A DNA stretch of 64,000 nucleotides from Janthinobacterium aquaticum (GTDB lineage Bacteria > Pseudomonadota > Gammaproteobacteria > Burkholderiales > Burkholderiaceae_D). The position numbers and the translations under genes are program-made. Numbering within the stretch: position 1 is the stretch's first letter; each line of letters opens with the position of its first letter. Positions 1 to 8,138 of the stretch are shown in pieces. The stretch is from NCBI RefSeq assembly GCF_009208565.1, contig NZ_WFLK01000008.1, positions 1 through 64,000 on the forward strand, written 5' to 3'. The notes under the pieces were generated by a model. The model saw only the letters and a program-made list of their open reading frames with translations, had not been told where the DNA came from and searched no databases.

Positions 1-101
1 GCAAGTTGGTCCCACCCCTTCCCATCCCGAACAGGACCGTGAAACAACTTTGCGCCGATGATAGTGCTGCAACCAGTGTGAAAGTAGGTTATTGTCAGGC
101 T
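1..101 (+). rRNA. rrf: 5S ribosomal RNA, 3' part (5' end outside window)
   Basis: The first hundred bases match the conserved body of bacterial 5S rRNA: the GGTCCCACC block, the CCCATCCCGAAC loop, the GTGAAAC segment, the GCGCCGATGATAGTG block and the closing TTGTCAGGC that pairs with the missing 5' end. Roughly the first 15 to 20 bases lie before the window. A terminator follows at once, so this is the end of an rRNA operon read left to right. The exact 3' end is uncertain by a base or two. Confidence 0.95.
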
Positions 102-116
102 TGTTATTCGAAAAAA

Positions 117-147
117 CCCCAATCGGTAATCCGGTTGGGGTTTTTTT
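117..147 (+). terminator. Rho-independent terminator of the rRNA operon
   Basis: A 10-bp stem (CCCCAATCGG, loop TAAT, CCGGTTGGGG, with one G-T pair) is followed by seven T. It lies 16 bases after the 5S rRNA end and ends the rRNA operon. Confidence 0.95.
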
Positions 148-188
148 ACGTCTGCTACTTTTGCAAACCACGTTGGTCGGTGGGTCGG

Positions 189-299
189 GTAGGTCGGATT
201 AGGCCCTTCGGGCCGTAATCCGACAACATTGTTGGCGGCACAATATGGTTAGCGTCAGCGGTGTTGTCGGATTACGCGCTGCGCGCTAATCCGACCTAC
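189..299. repeat. REP pair (BIME-like) copy 1
   Basis: A GTAG tetranucleotide is followed by the imperfect palindrome GTCGGATTAGGCCC-TTCG-GGCCGTAATCCGAC. A spacer containing AACATTGTTGGCG comes next, and then a second palindrome in inverted orientation ending GTCGGATTA...TAATCCGAC-CTAC. A 5' GTAG plus hairpin, paired head to head, is the known layout of REP/BIME elements mobilised by RAYT transposases. No RAYT gene is in the window. Four further copies occur here. Confidence 0.85.
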
Positions 300-305
300 G
301 CGCCA

Positions 306-380
306 ATTCGATTGGCGTGATGATTCGATTGGCGTGATAATCCGACCGACGCATCATCCAATAATCCGACAATAGCCCGT
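306..380. repeat. 17-bp tandem duplication and REP remnants
   Basis: ATTCGATTGGCGTGATG occurs twice in tandem (306-322, 323-339, last base changed). Loose TAATCCGAC cores follow at about 338 and 362 and appear to be debris of the adjacent REP element. No coding potential is seen here. The stretch runs up to the uraH stop codon. Confidence 0.6.
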
Positions 381-381
381 T

Positions 382-735
382 TTAACTCCCCCGATAAGTC
401 GAATACGACCACGGCGACACCACCAGCGGCACATGATAATTCTCATCGGTATGGGCAATGCCGAAAGCCAGCGTGACCAGGTCGATAAAGCGCGGCGACG
501 GCAGTTGTACGCCCTGGCCGGCAAAGTAGTCGCCGGCGTTGAAGACCAGTTCATACTGCCCTGCTTTCATGCTGTCGCCTTCGAGCAGCGGCGTGCTGCA
601 GCGGCCGTCCATATTGGTCACATCCATCTTCAGCAGGACCTTGCCTTCCGGCGCTACCGAAAACAGCGCCACCTTGACGCCAGCGCCTGGCCTGCCGTGG
701 GCGATGTCGAGTACATGCGTGCTGAGTTTTCCCAT
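382..735 (-). CDS. uraH: 5-hydroxyisourate hydrolase
   Basis: Hydrolyses 5-hydroxyisourate, the product of urate oxidase, to OHCU. The 117-residue protein is the usual length of the transthyretin-like family. It starts MGKLSTHVLDIAHGRPG, which supplies the conserved HVLD and GRP residues, and ends in the diagnostic YRGS tetrapeptide. The frame is open further upstream, but the start at 735 is preceded by AGGAAA at good spacing and fits the family start, so it was preferred. The gene is divergent from puuE with 111 bases between the two starts, and that gap holds a perfect inverted repeat. Its pathway partners PuuD and UraD lie about 50 kb away in the same window. Confidence 0.95.
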   Translation of the reverse strand: MGKLSTHVLDIAHGRPGAGVKVALFSVAPEGKVLLKMDVTNMDGRCSTPLLEGDSMKAGQYELVFNAGDYFAGQGVQLPSPRFIDLVTLAFGIAHTDENYHVPLVVSPWSYSTYRGS

Positions 736-776
736 TTGCTTTCCTATACGTTGAGGGTGAATGTGCTTATCGCACA

Positions 777-812
777 AATCATATACCTGTGGCAGCGCGC
801 GGCTATATGATT
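777..812. promoter_or_regulatory. Inverted repeat in uraH/puuE divergent promoter region
   Basis: AATCATATA (777-785) and TATATGATT (804-812) form a perfect 9-bp inverted repeat separated by 18 bases, centred between the two divergent genes. The right half-site recurs exactly at 53882-53890 between a lysR gene and puuD. The role as an operator is an inference. Confidence 0.5.
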
Positions 813-846
813 GAACCACTATTTCCTATTGGCGAGGCAGGCAGTT

Positions 847-1800
847 ATGGGTACTGGCGACAACTATCCGCGCGATCTGGTCGGCTACGGCCGCCGGCCA
901 CCGCATCCGCAATGGCCCGGCAAGGCCAGGATTGCGCTGCAGTTCGTGCTCAACTATGAAGAGGGCGGTGAAAACTGCGTGCTGCATGGCGACGCCGCTT
1001 CGGAAACGTTTTTATCTGAAATCATTGGCGCCGCTGCCTTTCCGGCGCGTCACATGAGCATGGAGTCGATTTATGAATATGGCTCGCGTGCCGGACTGTG
1101 GCGTTTGCTGCGCATGTTCGAAGAGCGCAAGCTGCCGCTGACGGTGTTTGGCGTGTCGATGGCCCTGCAGCGCAATCCGGAAGCGGTCGCCGCGTTCCAG
1201 CAGCTCGGCCACGAGATAGCCTGCCATGGTCTGCGCTGGATTTCCTATCAGAATATGGACGAGGCAAGCGAGCGCGAGCATATGCGCGAGGCTGTGCAGA
1301 TTATCCGTGAGCTGACCGGCTCGGCGCCGCAAGGCTGGTATACCGGGCGCGACTCGCCCAACACCCGCCGTCTGGTAGTCGAGCATGGCGGCTTTCGCTA
1401 TGACGCCGATTATTATGGCGACGATTTGCCGTTCTGGCAGCCGGTCGCCTTTACCGATGCCGCCGGCAAACCTGCGGTCCAACAGCAGCTGATCGTGCCC
1501 TACACGCTCGATACCAATGATATGCGTTTTGCGGCGATGCAAGGTTTTAACTCGGGTACGCAGTTTTTTGACTATCTGAAAGATGCGTTTGACGTGCTGT
1601 ATGCGGAAGGCGATCCGAACGGATTGAACCAGCCCAAGATGCTGTCGGTCGGCCTGCATTGCCGGCTGGTCGGACGGCCCGCGCGTGCGGCGGCACTGGC
1701 GCGTTTCCTTGACTATGTGCAGCAGCATGAACAAGTTTGGATTACGCGCCGCATTGATATTGCCGAGCACTGGCACGTCCATCATCCCTGCCAGGCATGA
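847..1800 (+). CDS. puuE: Allantoinase PuuE (polysaccharide-deacetylase fold)
   Basis: Cofactor-independent allantoinase that opens allantoin to allantoate. The protein begins with YPRDLVGYG and carries the PuuE-typical segments FVLNYEEGGE, HMSMESIYEYGSRAG, GWYTGRDSPNTRRLV, YTLDTNDMRF and GLHCRLVGRPAR. These separate it from chitin or peptidoglycan deacetylases of the same fold. I chose the start at 847 (317 residues) because known PuuE proteins begin a few residues before YPRDL and GAGGCAGG lies upstream; a start at 811 is also open. It is divergent from uraH and 97 bases ahead of xdhA. No allB-type allantoinase is seen in the window, so this is the likely source of allantoate. Confidence 0.93.
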   Translation: MGTGDNYPRDLVGYGRRPPHPQWPGKARIALQFVLNYEEGGENCVLHGDAASETFLSEIIGAAAFPARHMSMESIYEYGSRAGLWRLLRMFEERKLPLTVFGVSMALQRNPEAVAAFQQLGHEIACHGLRWISYQNMDEASEREHMREAVQIIRELTGSAPQGWYTGRDSPNTRRLVVEHGGFRYDADYYGDDLPFWQPVAFTDAAGKPAVQQQLIVPYTLDTNDMRFAAMQGFNSGTQFFDYLKDAFDVLYAEGDPNGLNQPKMLSVGLHCRLVGRPARAAALARFLDYVQQHEQVWITRRIDIAEHWHVHHPCQA

Positions 1801-1897
1801 CGCTATTGATCAATCGTGATAAGTAAAATCAGCCTTTGCATATAGTTGTATGGTGTGCCGGTGTTAATCTGCACCACTGAACACGAACGAGGCCAGC

Positions 1898-3364
1898 ATG
1901 TCAGATCCGATCCGCTTTTATTACCGTGGTGCCGTACAGGAAGTGTCAAATGCGGCAACCACACAGACTGTGCTGCAGCATCTGCGCGAGGATTTGCATT
2001 GCACCGGCACCAAGGAAGGCTGCGCCGAAGGCGATTGCGGCGCCTGTACGGTGGTGGTCGGTAGCCTGGTCGATGGACAGGTCGAGCTGAAAACCGTTAA
2101 CGCCTGTATCCAGTTGCTGCCGGCACTCGATGGCAAGGCGCTGTTTTCCGTGGAAGACCTGCAGCAGCACGACGGCGCCTTGCATCCGGTACAGCAGGCG
2201 CTGGTGGAATGCCACGCTTCGCAATGCGGCTTTTGCACGCCCGGCTTTGCCATGTCGCTGTGGGGTATGTATCTGAAGAAAGAGGGCGCGGCACCAACGC
2301 GCTGCGAGATCGACGATGGCCTGTCCGGCAATCTGTGCCGCTGCACCGGCTATCGTCCGATTATCGACGCGGCCAGGCGCATGAGCGAGTTGCCCGCCGT
2401 CAGTTTTGACCGCCAGGCGCTGGCGCAGCAACTGCAGGCGCTGCAGCGTGATCGTCTGATGACCTATGACTATGCAGGCCAGCAATTTCATGCGCCGCGC
2501 ACTGTGGCCGAACTGGCGCAGCTGCGTGCCGACAAGTCCCAAGCCTGCCTGCTGGCCGGCTCCACCGATGTTGGCTTGTGGATCACCAAGCAATTACGCG
2601 AGCTGAAAGAAATCATCTATCTGGGCAATATCGCCGAGCTGAAAGCCATCACGGTCGCTGACGGCCAACTGGAGATCGGCGCCGGCGCCAGCCTGAACGA
2701 TGCCTATGCGGCGCTGTGCCAGCATTATCCGGAGCAATTGTCGGAACTGTGGCAACGCTTTGCTTCCCTGCCGATACGCAATGCCGGCACGCTGGGCGGC
2801 AATGTCGCCAATGGCTCGCCGATCGGTGACTCGATGCCGTGGCTGATCGCGCTGGGTGCACAGATCGTCCTGGGCAGTATTGCCGGCCAGCGTGTGATGC
2901 CGCTGGAGAATTTTTACCTTGGCTACCAGAAGAAAGACCTGCAGCCGACGGAATTCGTGCAAGCCTTGCGCGTGCCGTTGCCACGCGTGAACGTGCAGTT
3001 CCGTACCTACAAACTGGCCAAGCGTTTTGACCAGGATATTTCAGCCGTCTGCGCCGCGTTTGCCTTGACGCTTGAGGGCGAACAGATTATTGAAGCGCGC
3101 ATCGCGTTTGGCGGCATGGCGGCCACACCCCAGCGCGCCACGCAAACCGAAACATTCCTGTGTGGCCAAGCCTGGACGGAAGACAATCTGGTGATTGCCA
3201 TGGGCTTGCTGCGCGACGACTATGCGCCGCTGTCGGACATGCGGGCCTCCGGCAACTATCGCATGACGACCGCGCAAAACCTGTTGCGCCGCTTCTGGCT
3301 GGAAACGCGCCGCACTGCACCGCTGCAGCGCATTGAATTGAACGCCTACGCTTGCCGCGCCTGA
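1898..3364 (+). CDS. xdhA: Xanthine dehydrogenase small subunit (FeS and FAD)
   Basis: Electron-transfer subunit of xanthine dehydrogenase, which oxidises hypoxanthine to xanthine and urate. The 488-residue protein has a plant-type 2Fe-2S domain first (cysteines near 42, 47, 50 and 70 in GCAEGDCGACTVV). The second helical 2Fe-2S domain follows (CHASQCGFCTPG near 105-116, then LCRCTGYRPI). The rest, from about residue 190, is an FAD-binding domain with AGSTDVGLW and the LPIRNAGTLGGN motif. This split into XdhA and XdhB is usual in proteobacteria. The xdhB start lies 11 bases after its stop, so the two are co-transcribed. Confidence 0.96.
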   Translation: MSDPIRFYYRGAVQEVSNAATTQTVLQHLREDLHCTGTKEGCAEGDCGACTVVVGSLVDGQVELKTVNACIQLLPALDGKALFSVEDLQQHDGALHPVQQALVECHASQCGFCTPGFAMSLWGMYLKKEGAAPTRCEIDDGLSGNLCRCTGYRPIIDAARRMSELPAVSFDRQALAQQLQALQRDRLMTYDYAGQQFHAPRTVAELAQLRADKSQACLLAGSTDVGLWITKQLRELKEIIYLGNIAELKAITVADGQLEIGAGASLNDAYAALCQHYPEQLSELWQRFASLPIRNAGTLGGNVANGSPIGDSMPWLIALGAQIVLGSIAGQRVMPLENFYLGYQKKDLQPTEFVQALRVPLPRVNVQFRTYKLAKRFDQDISAVCAAFALTLEGEQIIEARIAFGGMAATPQRATQTETFLCGQAWTEDNLVIAMGLLRDDYAPLSDMRASGNYRMTTAQNLLRRFWLETRRTAPLQRIELNAYACRA

Positions 3365-3375
3365 AAGGAAACAGT

Positions 3376-5733
3376 ATGAACCATCCTCTCATGCCCGGCA
3401 TGCAGGCCTTGCAGGCAGCTGACTGGAGCGCCGTCGGCAAGCCCAGCGCACATGAATCGGCGCAGCTGCATGTGCTGGGCCAGGCCACTTATACCGATGA
3501 TATCGTCGAACTGCAGGGCACTTTGCATGCGGCGCTGGGGCTGTCGCAAAAGGCGCATGCGCGCATCACTGCCATGGATTTGTCGGCCGTGCGCGCGGCG
3601 CGCGGCGTGCTCGCTGTGTACACGGCCCAGGATATTCCGGGTACCAACGATTGCGGCCCGATTATTCATGACGACCCCATCCTCGCTGACGGCCTGGTGC
3701 AGTATGTGGGCCAGCCACTGTTCCTGGTAGTGGCCGACAGTCACGATCACGCGCGCCGTGCCGCGCGCCTGGCGCAGGTCAGCTATGAAGAACTGCCGGC
3801 GATACTGACCCCGCAGGCGGCCAAGGCCGCGCAGTCTTATGTGCTGCCGCCAATGCGGCTGGCGCGCGGCGACGCAGCGGCTGCGTTTGCCACAGCGCCG
3901 CATAGCGTGCGCGGGCAGCTGTTTGTGGGCGGCCAGGAACAGTTTTATCTGGAAGGCCAGATTGCCTATGCCATTCCAAAGGAAGGGCAGGGCATGCAGG
4001 TGCTGTGCTCGACCCAGCATCCGAGCGAAATGCAGCATGTAGTCGCCCATGCGCTGGGCTTGCATTCACATCATGTGGCGGTGGAGTGCCGTCGCATGGG
4101 CGGTGGTTTTGGCGGCAAGGAGTCGCAGTCGGCCCTGTGGGCGGCGGCTGCCGCGATTGCCGCTGCCAGGCTGAAGCGTCCGGTCAAGCTGCGCGCCGAC
4201 CGCGACGACGATATGCTGGTCACCGGCAAGCGCCATTGTTTTTATTACGAGTACGAAGTTGCTTATGACGACCAGGGCAAGATACTGGCAGCGCGCGTCG
4301 ACATGACGCTACGCGCCGGCTATTCGGCCGACCTGTCGGGCCCGGTGGCCACGCGCGCCGTCTGCCACTTCGACAATGCTTACTACCTGTCGGATGTCGA
4401 CATCCGCGCCGCCTGCGGCAAGACCAATACCCAGTCGAACACGGCGTTTCGCGGTTTTGGCGGGCCGCAGGGCGCGATTGCCATCGAGTACGCCATCGAT
4501 GAAATCGCCCGCCACTTGCGGCGCGACGCACTCGATATCCGCCTGCTCAACCTGTACGGCCGCGATGGCGAGGACGGCCGCAACGTCACACCCTACGGCC
4601 AGGTCATCGTCGACAATGTGCTGCCTGAACTGATGGCCGAACTCGAAGCGAGCAGCGACTATCGCGCGCGCCGCCTTGCCATCGATGCCTGGAACGAAGC
4701 CAGTCCGGTGCTGAAAAAAGGCCTGGCGTTGACGCCGTTGAAATTCGGCATTGCGTTCAATGTCACGCACCTGAACCAGGCTGGCGCGCTGGTGCATGTG
4801 TATGTCGATGGCTCGGTACTGGTCAATCATGGCGGCACGGAAATGGGGCAGGGCATCCATACCAAGGTGCTGCAAGTGGTGGCGCATGAGCTGGGGTTGG
4901 ACCTGGAACGCGTGCGCATTACCGCCACCGATACCAGCAAGGTGGCCAATACCTCGGCTACCGCCGCCTCGACCGGCGCCGACCTCAATGGCAAGGCCGC
5001 GCAGGATGCGGCGCGCCAGATCCGGGAACGTCTGGCCGCATATGCGGTCAAACACCATGGCGGCGTGGCCGAAGAGGTGCGCTTTTTCAGTAACCGGATT
5101 CATGTGAACGGCCAGGCGCTGCCGTTCGAGCAGGTGGTGCAGCAGGCGTATCTGGCGCGCGTGCAGTTATGGTCCGATGGCTACTATGCCACGCCAGGCT
5201 TGTCGTGGGATGCCAAGACCATGACCGGCCACCCGTTTAGCTATTACGCGTATGGCGCGGCCGTAGCCGAAGTGGTGGTCGATACCTTGACAGGCGAATG
5301 GAAGCTGCTGCGCGCCGACGCCCTGTATGACGCGGGGCAGTCGCTCAATCCTGCCATCGATATCGGCCAGGTGGAAGGTGCGTTTATCCAGGGCATGGGC
5401 TGGCTCACTACCGAGCAGCTGTGGTGGAACGAGGCGGGCAAACTGATGACGCACGCGCCCTCGACTTACAAGATACCGGGCATTTCCGATTGCCCCGAAG
5501 ATTTTCGCGTGCAGTTGTTCCAGAACCGCAATGTGGAAGACAGCATCCACCGTTCCAAGGCGGTGGGCGAGCCGCCGCTGCTGCTGCCGTTTTCTGTGTT
5601 TTTTGCCATACGCGACGCCGTCTCCAGCGTGGCCGGCCATGCGGTGCAGCCGCCATTGAATGCGCCAGCCACCAGCGAGGAAATCCTCAAGGCGGTAATG
5701 GCGGTGCAGGCCGCTGGCGCGAGGCCGGCATGA
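3376..5733 (+). CDS. xdhB: Xanthine dehydrogenase large subunit (molybdopterin)
   Basis: Catalytic molybdenum subunit. The start at 3376 is preceded by AAAGGA and gives a 785-residue protein, normal for the family. Visible cofactor motifs are GGGFGGKE, the RGFGGPQG segment and GGTEMGQGIHTKV. The GEPPLLL segment near the C-terminus carries the conserved catalytic glutamate. The stop overlaps the xdhC start as ATGA, so XdhC is translationally coupled. Together with PuuD, UraH and UraD this gives a full route from hypoxanthine and guanine to allantoin. Confidence 0.96.
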   Translation: MNHPLMPGMQALQAADWSAVGKPSAHESAQLHVLGQATYTDDIVELQGTLHAALGLSQKAHARITAMDLSAVRAARGVLAVYTAQDIPGTNDCGPIIHDDPILADGLVQYVGQPLFLVVADSHDHARRAARLAQVSYEELPAILTPQAAKAAQSYVLPPMRLARGDAAAAFATAPHSVRGQLFVGGQEQFYLEGQIAYAIPKEGQGMQVLCSTQHPSEMQHVVAHALGLHSHHVAVECRRMGGGFGGKESQSALWAAAAAIAAARLKRPVKLRADRDDDMLVTGKRHCFYYEYEVAYDDQGKILAARVDMTLRAGYSADLSGPVATRAVCHFDNAYYLSDVDIRAACGKTNTQSNTAFRGFGGPQGAIAIEYAIDEIARHLRRDALDIRLLNLYGRDGEDGRNVTPYGQVIVDNVLPELMAELEASSDYRARRLAIDAWNEASPVLKKGLALTPLKFGIAFNVTHLNQAGALVHVYVDGSVLVNHGGTEMGQGIHTKVLQVVAHELGLDLERVRITATDTSKVANTSATAASTGADLNGKAAQDAARQIRERLAAYAVKHHGGVAEEVRFFSNRIHVNGQALPFEQVVQQAYLARVQLWSDGYYATPGLSWDAKTMTGHPFSYYAYGAAVAEVVVDTLTGEWKLLRADALYDAGQSLNPAIDIGQVEGAFIQGMGWLTTEQLWWNEAGKLMTHAPSTYKIPGISDCPEDFRVQLFQNRNVEDSIHRSKAVGEPPLLLPFSVFFAIRDAVSSVAGHAVQPPLNAPATSEEILKAVMAVQAAGARPA

Positions 5734-6773
5734 GCGACTGGCTCAGTGCGCTCAGTACGATTTCCGGCGAAGCGCCAGATTCGATTCTGGTGACAGTAGC
5801 CATGGTTGAAGGTTCCGGCCCGCGTGCAGCGGGGGCAAAAATGCGTGTGGGCCTGCATGGCCAGGTCGATACCATCGGCGGTGGCCATCTGGAGCTGCGC
5901 GCCGTGGAGATCGCCAAGACCATGCTGATGACGGGCGACACAGCTACCCGCATCGAGCGCCTGGCGCTGGGACCCAGCCTTGGACAATGCTGTGGCGGCG
6001 TGGTCTATCTGGCCTTTGAAGCAGTCCATGCCGGTACGCCATGGTGGCAACAGTTGCAACAGCGCCGCCAGCAAGACAGCTGGCGCGTCAGCGCCGTGGG
6101 CGCTCAAGCAACAGCGCTCCACGATGCCGATGGCGCATGGCTGGCCGGTTCGTCCTTGGGCTCGCCGCAAAGTTTTTCACGCGAGCGTGGCACGCATCTG
6201 ATGCACGATGCCGCAGGCCGGCGGTGGCTGGTCGACGCCTGCCTGGCGCCGCGCGCGCACCTGGTTTTGTTTGGCGCCGGCCATGTGGGCGCCGCCATCT
6301 TGCGTGCGCTGGCGCATTTGCCGTGCACGGTGAGTTGGGTCGATGAACGCGAGGACATGTTCCCCGCGCAAATACCGGATAATGCACGGGTGATTGCCAG
6401 CGACATGCCCGAAGAACAGGTTGCACTGGCACCGCCGGGCGCCAGTTTCCTGGTCATGACACACAGCCATGCACTGGACCAGCGCTTGACGCAGGCTATC
6501 ATGGCGCGCGACGATGCCGGCTGGTTCGGCCTGATTGGCTCGCTGACCAAGCGGCGCCAGTTCGAACATCGCCTGCGCGCGCGCGGCGTGGCTGAACAGC
6601 GCATCGCCGCCATGGTCTGTCCGATCGGCGTGCCCGGTATCAAAGGCAAGGAGCCGGCCGTGATTGCCGCCTCGGTGGCCTGCCAGTTATTGCAGGTATG
6701 GGAAGCTGCCGCCGATGCCGCTCATGTCGCCCCGTCAGCGCCGCGACAGCAGCGCGCAATTTATTCAATATAG
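5730..6773 (+). CDS. xdhC: XdhC molybdenum-cofactor insertion/sulfuration chaperone
   Basis: XdhC-family accessory protein that binds molybdenum cofactor and helps load it, in sulfurated form, into XdhB. The 347-residue product begins MSDWLSALSTI. It has the N-terminal XdhC/CoxI domain (GSGPRAAGAKM, then TIGGGHLE and LGPSLGQCCGG) and a C-terminal Rossmann-like domain (LVLFGAGHVGAAI, later MTHSHALDQ and FGLIGSLTKRRQF, with PIGVPGIKGKEPAVIA near the end). A longer open frame extends upstream inside xdhB, but the ATGA overlap fixes the start. It is co-transcribed with xdhAB, and guaD follows after 9 bases. Confidence 0.94.
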   Translation: MSDWLSALSTISGEAPDSILVTVAMVEGSGPRAAGAKMRVGLHGQVDTIGGGHLELRAVEIAKTMLMTGDTATRIERLALGPSLGQCCGGVVYLAFEAVHAGTPWWQQLQQRRQQDSWRVSAVGAQATALHDADGAWLAGSSLGSPQSFSRERGTHLMHDAAGRRWLVDACLAPRAHLVLFGAGHVGAAILRALAHLPCTVSWVDEREDMFPAQIPDNARVIASDMPEEQVALAPPGASFLVMTHSHALDQRLTQAIMARDDAGWFGLIGSLTKRRQFEHRLRARGVAEQRIAAMVCPIGVPGIKGKEPAVIAASVACQLLQVWEAAADAAHVAPSAPRQQRAIYSI

Positions 6774-6782
6774 AAAGAAGTC

Positions 6783-8096
6783 ATGTCGATCGTCCCTGCC
6801 TCCGTGCAAGCTTACCGTGCCAGCTTGCTGCACTTTCACGCCGATCCGGCCTTCAGCCCCGATGCGCATGCCTGGCACCAGGATGGCTTGCTGATCGTGG
6901 CCGATGGCAAGGTGCTCGCTGCCGGCGACTATGCGCAACTGCTTGCCACGGTGCCACCGGGCTGCGACGTGGTCGACTATCGCGGCAAGATGATCGTGCC
7001 CGGCTTTATTGATACCCACGTGCATTTTCCACAGACGGAAATGATCGCCTCGCCAGCACCGGGCCTGCTGCCATGGCTGGAAACTTATACCTTCCCCACT
7101 GAACGCGCGTTTGAAGACCCGCTGCACGCGCGCGATGTGGCCGAATTTTTCCTCGATGAGCTGCTGCGCTGCGGCACCACCACCGCCATGGTGTATGGCA
7201 GCGTGCATGCGCAATCGGTCGATGCGTTTTTTGCCGCCAGCGAAGCGCGCGGCCTGCGCATGGTGGCGGGCAAGGTGATGATGGACCGCAATTGTCCCGA
7301 GTTCCTGCGCGATACGGCCGAATCGAGCGCGCGCGATACCGAAGCGCTGATCGGCCGCTGGCACAAGCGCGGCCGTTCGCTGTACGCCATTACGCCGCGC
7401 TTCGTGCCCACTTCCAGCGATCAGCAGATGCACCTGGCAGGAGAACTGGCGCGTGCTTATCCCGACACCTTCCTGCAGACCCATGTATCGGAAAACCAGG
7501 ATGAATGCCGTTGGGTCCATCAGCTCCATCCGCAGTCGCGCAGCTATCTCGATGTCTATGACCAGTACGGCATGCTGCGACCGCGCGCCATGTATGGCCA
7601 CTGCATCTGGCTTGACGAGCACGACCGCGCGCGCATGGCTGAAACGGGCGCGGCCGCTGCCATCTGTCCGACCTCGAACCTGTTTCTCGGCAGCGGCCTG
7701 TTTGATTTCGAGCAGGCCGATGCGGCGCGCATGATGATGTCGCTGGCCACCGACGTGGGTGGCGGCACTTCGTTCTCAATGTTGCAAACCATGAACGAAG
7801 CCTATAAAGTAGCACGCTTGAAAGGCAGCTACCTGCCTGCCTTGCGCATGTTTTACCTGGCAACGCTGGGTGCGGCGCGGGCCATGCAGCTTGAAGGCAC
7901 GCTGGGCAATTTCAGTGTCGGCGCGGAAGCGGATTTCATCGTGCTTGACCAGAAGGCAACGCCCTTGCTGGAACGCCGCACGGCCGGTTGCCAGAGCCTT
8001 GAAGAGCTGCTGTTTGCGCTGGCGCTGCTGGGCGATGACCGCGTGGTGGCGGCCACCTATTCCGGTGGCGCGTGCGTCCATGTGCGGCAGCAGTAG
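6783..8096 (+). CDS. guaD: Guanine deaminase
   Basis: Zinc amidohydrolase converting guanine to xanthine, the substrate of the xanthine dehydrogenase encoded just upstream. The 437-residue protein shows PGFIDTHVHFPQ with the first two metal histidines near residue 80. It also has THVSENQDE, a GHCIWLD segment, CPTSNLFLGSG and the metal aspartate in ATDVGGGTS. RBS-like AGAAAG precedes the start. The 9-base gap to xdhC makes a puuE/xdhABC/guaD unit likely. An exported adenosine deaminase follows after 42 bases. Confidence 0.95.
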   Translation: MSIVPASVQAYRASLLHFHADPAFSPDAHAWHQDGLLIVADGKVLAAGDYAQLLATVPPGCDVVDYRGKMIVPGFIDTHVHFPQTEMIASPAPGLLPWLETYTFPTERAFEDPLHARDVAEFFLDELLRCGTTTAMVYGSVHAQSVDAFFAASEARGLRMVAGKVMMDRNCPEFLRDTAESSARDTEALIGRWHKRGRSLYAITPRFVPTSSDQQMHLAGELARAYPDTFLQTHVSENQDECRWVHQLHPQSRSYLDVYDQYGMLRPRAMYGHCIWLDEHDRARMAETGAAAAICPTSNLFLGSGLFDFEQADAARMMMSLATDVGGGTSFSMLQTMNEAYKVARLKGSYLPALRMFYLATLGAARAMQLEGTLGNFSVGAEADFIVLDQKATPLLERRTAGCQSLEELLFALALLGDDRVVAATYSGGACVHVRQQ

Positions 8097-8138
8097 CGCC
8101 TGTTTCGTCCGACTACCTTATCCTGATCGAGAGTGCTG

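Noticed and set aside
354-819. Several overlapping open frames on both strands around uraH
   Set aside because: They are shadows; only the frame ending in YRGS has family motifs and a ribosome-binding site.
1805-1814. ATTGATCAAT palindrome upstream of xdhA as an operator
   Set aside because: A 10-bp AT-rich palindrome is likely by chance and no second copy was found near other purine genes.
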